Of a DNA stretch of 45,806 bases, positions 40,495 through 45,806 are shown piece after piece. The stretch comes from Alloprevotella sp. (GTDB taxonomy: Bacteria > Bacteroidota > Bacteroidia > Bacteroidales > Bacteroidaceae), in the NCBI GenBank assembly GCA_017476545.1, contig JAFUZP010000038.1, forward strand, positions 1 through 45,806, in the 5' to 3' direction. Position 1 is the stretch's first letter; the number at the start of each line of letters is the position of its first letter. A program made the translations under genes and the position numbers. The notes below the pieces were generated by a model that searched no databases, was not told the DNA's origin, and was given only the letters and a program-made list of their open reading frames with translations.

Positions 40495-40728
40495 TCAGGT
40501 ATGTCTAAAATGTTCAATGTTGCACTCATCAGCAAAGAATAGGACATAGAATATGGCACAGGTAATGAGTATTGCAATTATCCATCCTACTATTCCCATG
40601 CTTTCTTTCTCACCCTGGTCAATTTCATTTTTCACAAGTCCTGCTATCAATAGAAAAAGGGGAATGCCTACTATTATGAGGACAATAATAGCCCATATAA
40701 CAGCCAATATAACTTCAAATTTACTCAT
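40495..40728 (-). CDS. Small two-helix membrane protein
   Basis: A 77-residue protein. Membrane segments are about 5-31 (VILAVIWAIIVLIIVGIPLFLLIAGL) and 46-65 (IVGWIIAILITCAIFYVLFF), joined by a charged loop (KNEIDQGEKESM). The second segment resembles part of the 83-residue protein at 41948. The gene lies 10 bp after the 401-residue protein gene, so it is in the same operon. No family recognised. Confidence 0.65.
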   Translation of the reverse strand: MSKFEVILAVIWAIIVLIIVGIPLFLLIAGLVKNEIDQGEKESMGIVGWIIAILITCAIFYVLFFADECNIEHFRHT

Positions 40729-40738
40729 ACGTCAAATG

Positions 40739-41944
40739 CTAAAATGGTAAATCATCATCTGGTTTATTGCCGATTTCTTCTTTGGATTCAGTGTTATTTA
40801 AAAGCTCTATTTCAACTTCTTCCATAATCTTCAAACATTCCTCATCTAAAAGTGTGTTATGATCTATTCGATATAGATTAGCCATTGCTGCCAATGATTT
40901 ATCATTCTTCATTTGTTGATAGAAATTTGCGATTGCAGCTTTTAATGTTAAATATTTGAATGGCATTTCCATTTTGTTGTACGCTTCTTCTTTTTGGGTA
41001 TCTTCAATGAGTTCGTGAAAAGCATTTCTCAGTTTTGTCCTTATTTTTTTTTCTATGTTAGAGGTATTATGCGTGGTTGCATCATCAACAGAAAACTGTT
41101 TAATAACATTCTTGCTCTTTGCATAACAAAGACATGGTACATAATCGCTTCCACCAACGCTAGCCTCTACATAATAAAAATCATCAAGAGAACCTGTTTT
41201 CATCTTTTCCACTGCAGCAGGACTAACATATCCCTTTTTTCTACCGCAAATAAAAAAGATTTTTCCAGTTTTAGGGTTTTCAACAAATTGTAATTCTGAA
41301 TTTTCGGTAATAATTAAATCCCTTGCAGACGTCTTATTACGATATTTTATGTGATTTGCTGATGGAGCAGCTTCTTTTTGCAAACTTTCTGTGAGCCACT
41401 TAATCATAAAATGTGTACAAGTATTCTGTGTAGATATATTGAAACGATTCGCTTCTTCTTTTAGCTTAACATTCCTCAAATGTTCAAGTATTTCTTTTGT
41501 ATCAGCATTGTCAAATGTAGATTGGTAACTTTTCAGGAACTCTGTCTTTATGTCCTGTATCTGACAGCCAATACTTTTGGCCCATCTTTCCATTGATAAT
41601 ACAATTTCTTGCACATCTCTCTCACTCTGCGAAGACATCTTCCTCTTTGTAATTGCTTCTATTGCACTCGCTTTTGTCGGGTTAAGCCTTTTGTATTTCT
41701 GCCATGGACTTTCTTGGACAATTGAGGATTCTTGAGGTGAACTTCTATTTATGTTTTCTTGATTAGATGTGTCTTTCTTGCCACCAAAATAACATAGAAG
41801 TCCGCCTATCGCTCCCAACAAAAGAGAACTCGAAAACTTACTCCCGGCGGCATAAGTCTCGCCATTAGCGGAAGCAATAATAGCCACAAGTAGATTCCCT
41901 ATGGCAAAAACTAACAATACAATACCAACTTTTCTCATATTCAA
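40739..41944 (-). CDS. Unknown 401-residue protein with two N-terminal membrane helices
   Basis: Two membrane segments (about 5-25 and 39-54) anchor a cytoplasmic domain of about 340 residues with helical character (WQKYKRLNPTKASAIEAITKR…, KKIRTKLRNAFHELIEDTQKEEAYNKM). A central beta-like part reads ELQFVENPKTGKIFFICGRKKGYVSPAAVEKM, and YVPCLCYAKS follows. No known catalytic motif is seen. The gene is AT-rich and starts 3 bp after the 83-residue membrane protein gene, so they are surely one operon. The layout, a membrane-anchored large cytoplasmic protein with small membrane partners, is compatible with a defence or stress complex, but that is speculation. Confidence 0.7.
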   Translation of the reverse strand: MNMRKVGIVLLVFAIGNLLVAIIASANGETYAAGSKFSSSLLLGAIGGLLCYFGGKKDTSNQENINRSSPQESSIVQESPWQKYKRLNPTKASAIEAITKRKMSSQSERDVQEIVLSMERWAKSIGCQIQDIKTEFLKSYQSTFDNADTKEILEHLRNVKLKEEANRFNISTQNTCTHFMIKWLTESLQKEAAPSANHIKYRNKTSARDLIITENSELQFVENPKTGKIFFICGRKKGYVSPAAVEKMKTGSLDDFYYVEASVGGSDYVPCLCYAKSKNVIKQFSVDDATTHNTSNIEKKIRTKLRNAFHELIEDTQKEEAYNKMEMPFKYLTLKAAIANFYQQMKNDKSLAAMANLYRIDHNTLLDEECLKIMEEVEIELLNNTESKEEIGNKPDDDLPF

Positions 41945-41947
41945 TAA

Positions 41948-42199
41948 TTAATTACGTCTTATGGTTTCTTCAAATGGAATACTATTTCCTCCAGAGCAAT
42001 CTTTCATTGCAACAAGGTTAAACACAATAAAGGCAACAACAAAGAGGTATAGAAAGAATTTCGCAATAGCATCTCCTTCCTCACTCTGTTGTATACTCTC
42101 TCCTCGTTCTATTTTCTTGTCCCAATTGTTTATGGTAATCAAGAAAACTACAAGGACGAAAATCACAATTCCTGCTGCAATTATTCCAATGGTTTTCAT
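41948..42199 (-). CDS. Small two-helix membrane protein, first gene of AT-rich operon
   Basis: An 83-residue protein. Membrane segments are about 4-24 (IGIIAAGIVIFVLVVFLITI) and 46-66 (IAKFFLYLFVVAFIVFNLVAM), with an acidic loop (DKKIERGESIQQSEEGD). A promoter lies 265 bp upstream at 42464-42496, so the leader is long (about 255 nt). No family recognised. Confidence 0.65.
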   Translation of the reverse strand: MKTIGIIAAGIVIFVLVVFLITINNWDKKIERGESIQQSEEGDAIAKFFLYLFVVAFIVFNLVAMKDCSGGNSIPFEETIRRN

Positions 42200-42463
42200 T
42201 CGTTACCTGTTTTGCGACACACAAAAGAAAAGGTGCAAACAATCCTGTATTTGCACATTCGGAGGTATCGCCAAACACCCAAGTCCCACAAATAAGGAAA
42301 GCATGCACCTGCTAAGGCGCAAGCATTTCACAAACTTGCTATTGGGACACATTCTTCTAATTGGCGATTTTCCGAATGTCACATGCAAGAAGTAAAACAC
42401 TTCTTCTGATAATATGTCAGTTATACTTCTACTCCATTCTTTACAATTCTGATTTTCATGTGG
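42200..42463 (-). other. Leader region of the AT-rich operon
   Basis: An untranslated stretch of about 255 nt between the predicted transcription start and the first gene. An open frame crosses it, but its only long start is a TTG inside the -7 box, so I do not call a gene. It may contain a small RNA or regulatory structure; none is recognised. Confidence 0.35.
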
Positions 42464-42496
42464 CAAAGATACTCAAAGTTCCTTAAATAACGCAAA
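42464..42496 (-). promoter_or_regulatory. Promoter of the AT-rich membrane operon
   Basis: In minus-strand reading, TTTG (42496-42493), 21 bp, TATCTTTG (42471-42464). Confidence 0.7.
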
Positions 42497-42540
42497 TTTT
42501 GATGGCACATGAGTGTATTTTTGATACGATTTGCTTACAT

Positions 42541-42673
42541 ATCATGTCCGCACATCTCGTTTTGAGGTATGCGGACACCTTGCTTTGAGCTTTGCGCTTA
42601 CCTTGCCTCGAGGTGTGCGCACACCTCGGAGTGAGCTTTGCGCTTACCTCAAGTGGAGGTGTGCGCACACCTT
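42541..42673. repeat. Palindrome array E, six 18-nt units, 23-bp period
   Basis: Units start at 42541, 42564, 42587, 42610, 42633 and 42656, each 18 nt with 5-nt spacers. Two types alternate after the first two: GAGCTTTGCGCTTACCT(T/C) and the perfect GAGGTGTGCGCACACCT(C/T). Same family as array D, 29 kb away. It lies between the divergent AT-rich operon and restriction-modification genes. Confidence 0.93.
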
Positions 42674-42727
42674 TTTTAAGCATATACTAGAACATACTGG
42701 GAATGGAGTCTAACTTATTAACACAGG

Positions 42728-42824
42728 TATCTTTGTGAAATCATTCATTATCCCTATAGTCTGGCTGTACTAACACATCTTTTTAATAAAACCCTCCATA
42801 ATCCGTGCTTTTTCACTATCTTTG
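42728..42824 (+). promoter_or_regulatory. Two -7 boxes upstream of the restriction-modification operon
   Basis: TATCTTTG at 42728-42735 and again at 42817-42824, both exact. Neither has a good -33 element. The second is 20 bp before the first gene. Confidence 0.5.
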
Positions 42825-42843
42825 CGGACAAATATACGACACC

Positions 42844-43122
42844 ATGAGCAACATACAGGACATTCGGGCGTTAGAAACACGCATAATGGACATTGTGGAA
42901 GATTACATCCGACAAGTGTACAATGAGGACGACGTGCTCACTATCAGCTGCCGCCAAAGAAAAACCATCGTAGAAGTCGCCGCCCCGGAAACCGACAAGG
43001 TTGGAAAGGAAACGGAAAAGCACCCCCTCCAGGAGTTGGTGCGCATGGGCGATGACGGCAAACCAGAGGCCGACTTCGACAAAATCTCCGAGATTGCCAA
43101 CAGCTGGCTGTTTTTGGATTAA
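42844..43122 (+). CDS. Small acidic protein heading the restriction-modification operon
   Basis: A 92-residue protein from the ATG at 42844 (MSNIQDIRALETRIMDIVEDYIRQVYNEDDVLTI…). An upstream start in frame precedes the promoter box and is less likely. It is acidic, with a helical N-terminal half and no helix-turn-helix, so it does not look like a classical controller (C) protein. The endonuclease gene starts 28 bp downstream. The role is unknown. Confidence 0.65.
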   Translation: MSNIQDIRALETRIMDIVEDYIRQVYNEDDVLTISCRQRKTIVEVAAPETDKVGKETEKHPLQELVRMGDDGKPEADFDKISEIANSWLFLD

Positions 43123-43150
43123 TAATATAGCAACCTCTATATTTACCGAT

Positions 43151-43894
43151 ATGAGAAAATATAATTTAGGATTCGTCGCAGACGAAGAAATCTACGGGCA
43201 TGTAAAAGCTACGGTATTACAATATCGCCGCAGCATAAATCTGAAGGAATTCAATAAGAACATTATAGACCCAATTAAACTGACATTTGATTCGAAGATA
43301 TATGGTCAGACTATGGAGCAGACGATAGAATCCGAGTGCATTCGTCAGATTGACAAAACTAACAACAACCGCATCGGTTATTTCCACCAATACCTTTTTA
43401 AGTTGGCAGGAAATGGATGGGAGGTGCCTGCAAATGGCGACAAAGGTGGCTTTGATGTTTTGAATGACCAGCTACACATATACGTTGAAATGAAGAATAA
43501 GCACAATACGATGAATTCTTCGAGCTCTCAAAAAACGTATATGAAAATGCAGGACAAGATCTTGGAGGATGACAAGGCTACCTGTATGCTCGTGGAGGTC
43601 ATAGCCAAACGTTCGCAGAAGCGCAACTGGGTAGTAACAGTTGACAATAAGAAGTTCTCTCACGATCGTATACTTCGGGTTTCGTTGGATAAGTTCTATG
43701 AAATAGTTTTTGGAGATAGAGAGGCATTTTCTAAGTTGTGTAAGGCTTTGCCCGCTATCCTTGATGACGTTTTGGCGGAGGACGAGTCTGCTAAATTAAA
43801 GAATACGGTATATGACGAGTTGGACAAGACGGATTTCTATAAGAGCCTCTATCTGCTTGCATTTAAGACCTACGAAGGATTTGAGAAGTTCTAA
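43151..43894 (+). CDS. Type II restriction endonuclease, Eco47II family
   Basis: A 247-residue protein from the ATG at 43151. It closely resembles the Eco47II family: RKYNLGFVADEEIYGHVK, FNKNIIDPIKLTFDSKIYG, IGYFHQYLFKLAGNGWEVP, then HIYVEMKNKHNTMNSSSSQKTYMKMQ with the Glu-x-Lys (E-MK) catalytic core. By family it should cut at GGNCC. The methylase starts 5 bp after its stop. Confidence 0.92.
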   Translation: MRKYNLGFVADEEIYGHVKATVLQYRRSINLKEFNKNIIDPIKLTFDSKIYGQTMEQTIESECIRQIDKTNNNRIGYFHQYLFKLAGNGWEVPANGDKGGFDVLNDQLHIYVEMKNKHNTMNSSSSQKTYMKMQDKILEDDKATCMLVEVIAKRSQKRNWVVTVDNKKFSHDRILRVSLDKFYEIVFGDREAFSKLCKALPAILDDVLAEDESAKLKNTVYDELDKTDFYKSLYLLAFKTYEGFEKF

Positions 43895-43899
43895 CCAAG

Positions 43900-45654
43900 A
43901 TGCCTACATTTTTATCTGCTACTAACTTAGCCGACCTTACAGGGACGTCACTCGCCACAACTCAGAAGTGGGGTGAGAGTGGTGTATATCCATACCACAA
44001 GAACGAGAAAGGCAAGTGCGGCTTTTACATGGAGGAACTGACAGAGGTGGAGCCCGTTCGCATGATGCTTGATACTCGTTGGGATGAAGAGTTCCACGTT
44101 TCACCTCTCCGCGACTACACATCTGTAGAACTCTTTGCAGGTGCGGGAGGTTTGGCATTGGGTATGCACATGGCTGGGTTTCGCCATGTGCTGCTGAACG
44201 AGATGGATGCCATGGCTTGTCAGACGCTCCGCCGCAACCATCCCGAATGGAACGTGCTGGAAGGAGACATCCATAATGTTGACTTCACGCCATTGAGGGG
44301 CAAAGTGGACTTCCTCTCTGGGGGCTTCCCTTGCCAGGCGTTTTCTTACGCTGGTAAAAAAGGTGGCTTGAACGATACACGCGGCACTTTGTTCTTCGAA
44401 CTGGCACGAGCCGTAAAGGAAATACAGCCCAAAGTGTTCATGGGCGAGAACGTAAAAGGCTTGCTTTCACACGACGACGGTCGGACGCTTGACATCATAC
44501 GGGCAGCAATTGCCGAGCTTGGCTACACGTTAGTAGAACCACGCGTACTGAAAGCTATCATGTACCAAGTTCCGCAGAAACGCGAGCGCCTGATACTTGT
44601 GGCAATCCGAAACGATATTTACAAACAGGGATTCCGTTTCAAATGGCCGGATCCATATCGTCGCGTGATGACACTTCGCGATGCTTTCTACAGCGGAGAA
44701 CTTTTTGAGCATGATGTACCTGAATCCGAAGGGCAACTCTATCCTGCTAAGAAGGCTCGCGTGATGGCGATGGTGCCTGAAGGTGGAGACTGGCGTGACC
44801 TACCTGTAGAAGAGCAGAAGGAATATATGGGCGGAAGCTTCTATCTCGGAGGGGGAAAGACGGGCATGGCTCGTCGCCTTTCGATGGACGAACCGTCGCT
44901 TACCCTTACCTGCGCCCCGGCTCAGAAGCAGACGGAACGTTGCCACCCCACAGAGACCCGTCCCTTGACGGTTCGTGAGTACGCACGCATACAGACTTTC
45001 CCTGACTATTGGGAGTTTGAGGGAAACTTGTCCGACCAATATAAGCAGATAGGTAATGCTGTTCCCGTAAATCTTGCTTTTGCAATCGGACGTTCCCTTA
45101 TTCGTCTGTTCAATGATATTGACGCCCAACAACCTGAAAAGAGTCAGTATGAGGAAGCGGACATGGCTGGACATTCGATGCTACCGCCACAACTCTTTGA
45201 GATTGATATGCTTGATATGCACAAGCAATATCCCTGGGACATCAGCATCATTACCAATCCATTCAAGCGTAAACGGAATGTTGACAATAGTAGCCTTGAC
45301 GATTCCAAAAACGTACTAGTGAGTCTTGTGCCTGACAAATACATCGAGCCCTACACAAACCAACGAGCAAAGGCCTATTTTACGGGTAGGAAATTCCCTT
45401 CTACCGTAAAACTCAATAAGTTGTTTTATTTCATGCCCTATGCCAAAGGCAAAGGCATCCGCGACTTGTACCAAATAGAAGTGGCGCGTGTAGGAACGAA
45501 ACACGAGTTCGTGGAAACAGCTGACGAGAACGATTTTCGCCTGGTGTTCGAGATAAAGTTCGTTAAGCAGCTATTCGACGATTACAAACCTATAAAGCTG
45601 ACGATTTGGCGTACGTTTACGGACACAAATCTACGCGCGATTTTGTCAATGTAG
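43900..45654 (+). CDS. DNA (cytosine-5) methyltransferase with N-terminal HTH-like and C-terminal extra domains
   Basis: A 584-residue protein. Residues 1-60 (FLSATNLADLTGTSLATTQKWGESGVYPY…) resemble a MerR/excisionase-type helix-turn-helix. C5-methylase motifs: I FAGAGG (79-84), IV GGFPCQAFS with the catalytic Cys145, VI ENV (183-185), VIII QKRER (226-230), X GNAVPV (385-390); the target recognition region lies at about 235-345. About 170 residues follow motif X (415-584), with no family I recognise. It should protect the site cut by the adjacent endonuclease. The N-terminal part could bind its own promoter and regulate the operon, as some C5-methylases do. Confidence 0.93.
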   Translation: MPTFLSATNLADLTGTSLATTQKWGESGVYPYHKNEKGKCGFYMEELTEVEPVRMMLDTRWDEEFHVSPLRDYTSVELFAGAGGLALGMHMAGFRHVLLNEMDAMACQTLRRNHPEWNVLEGDIHNVDFTPLRGKVDFLSGGFPCQAFSYAGKKGGLNDTRGTLFFELARAVKEIQPKVFMGENVKGLLSHDDGRTLDIIRAAIAELGYTLVEPRVLKAIMYQVPQKRERLILVAIRNDIYKQGFRFKWPDPYRRVMTLRDAFYSGELFEHDVPESEGQLYPAKKARVMAMVPEGGDWRDLPVEEQKEYMGGSFYLGGGKTGMARRLSMDEPSLTLTCAPAQKQTERCHPTETRPLTVREYARIQTFPDYWEFEGNLSDQYKQIGNAVPVNLAFAIGRSLIRLFNDIDAQQPEKSQYEEADMAGHSMLPPQLFEIDMLDMHKQYPWDISIITNPFKRKRNVDNSSLDDSKNVLVSLVPDKYIEPYTNQRAKAYFTGRKFPSTVKLNKLFYFMPYAKGKGIRDLYQIEVARVGTKHEFVETADENDFRLVFEIKFVKQLFDDYKPIKLTIWRTFTDTNLRAILSM

Positions 45655-45676
45655 GCAATAAGATATAAGGTGAGTT

Positions 45677-45805
45677 CTAAAAATTAATATTTGTGAGTGG
45701 AAGCCGTACCTTCTGAATCAGTTCAGTTGGTTTCAGTGCCCCAAAGGGCATCGTTGGCTCGCGAAAGTGTTCGTTTATCCACTCATTTGACTTGATTATT
45801 TGACG
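45677..45805 (-). CDS. Partial reading frame at the right edge (C-terminal 42 residues)
   Basis: A minus-strand frame open from the window edge to a TAG at 45677-45679. It ends …SNEWINEHFREPTMPFGALKP… followed by a further 15 residues. The WxNxxF…P…LKPTELI pattern recalls the ends of transposases or of DUF2384-type antitoxins, but the fragment is too short to decide. If it is a transposase, a mobile element borders the restriction-modification genes. Confidence 0.35.
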   Translation of the reverse strand, partial: RQIIKSNEWINEHFREPTMPFGALKPTELIQKVRLPLTNINF

Positions 45806-45806
45806 T

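Noticed and set aside
42203-42466. 88-codon minus-strand frame
   Set aside because: Its only long start is a TTG inside the -7 box of a good promoter, and the composition is not protein-like.
1-45806. tRNA or rRNA genes
   Set aside because: Reading the intergenic regions by eye gave no cloverleaf or rRNA signature; a tRNAscan run would settle it.

Overview
The window looks like a chromosomal segment of a fairly GC-rich member of the Bacteroidales (Prevotella-like; no species claimed). The evidence is the rplM-rpsI-rpsB-tsf gene order, the Bacteroidetes-type sulfatase-maturating enzyme, DUF4270 and DUF4348 lipoproteins, BACON and M60 domains, secreted proteins ending in the 'DxxGR…GxYxxNGrKVxIx' tail seen on type IX-like secreted proteins, and many promoters of the Bacteroidetes form TTTG-N19/20-TAnnTTTG. 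Start codons lack Shine-Dalgarno sequences. No rRNA, tRNA, complete insertion sequence or CRISPR array was found.

Layout. 0-0.6 kb: first member of a four-gene paralogous family (called P1-P4 here). 1-7.5 kb, minus strand: translation genes tsf, rpsB, rpsI, rplM, then a ComEA-like helix-hairpin-helix protein, an anaerobic sulfatase-maturase and nagB. 7.7-11.8 kb, plus: a secreted leucine-rich-repeat protein and a secreted M60 metallopeptidase. 12.1-13.1 kb: P2. 13.2-15.5 kb: panD/panC, divergent from a short glycogen-synthase-like protein. 15.7-18.7 kb: a membrane Fe-S protein and a Tat-type aldo/keto reductase. 18.7-20.1 kb: P3 and an HU-like protein. 20.5-25.6 kb: a 17-residue-repeat secreted protein, a uridine phosphorylase, a coiled-coil envelope protein, a LysM protein and a PorT-like barrel. 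25.6-29.5 kb: a GH5 glycosidase and mlaF/mlaE. 29.7-37.1 kb: DUF4270 lipoprotein, nucleotidyltransferase, pheS, DUF4348 lipoprotein, murB, a metallo-beta-lactamase-fold protein and lpxH. 37.3-38.2 kb: P4. 38.3-39.3 kb: radC and a MIP18/DUF59 protein. 39.6-42.2 kb: a visibly AT-rich four-gene membrane-protein operon I cannot name. 42.8-45.7 kb: an Eco47II-type restriction-modification system. The right edge carries a truncated reading frame.

The most unusual content is intergenic. Nine arrays of short palindromes occur, each with its own unit sequence, and the units are phased at exactly 22 or exactly 23 bp. All four P genes have such an array on their 3' side. P2 and P3 also share a leader of about 330-370 nt. 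It has a promoter at the same relative place, a hairpin with a compensatory base change, a long GC-rich hairpin, a poly-C tract of different length and a possible upstream ORF. P4 too has a long leader, which ends in a terminator-like hairpin. P proteins share an N-terminal leader-like segment ending YVPPTMQVIPL…LLA.SG and carry divergent Cys-containing C-termini. I treat promoter + structured leader + P gene + palindrome array as a candidate undescribed modular system of unknown function.
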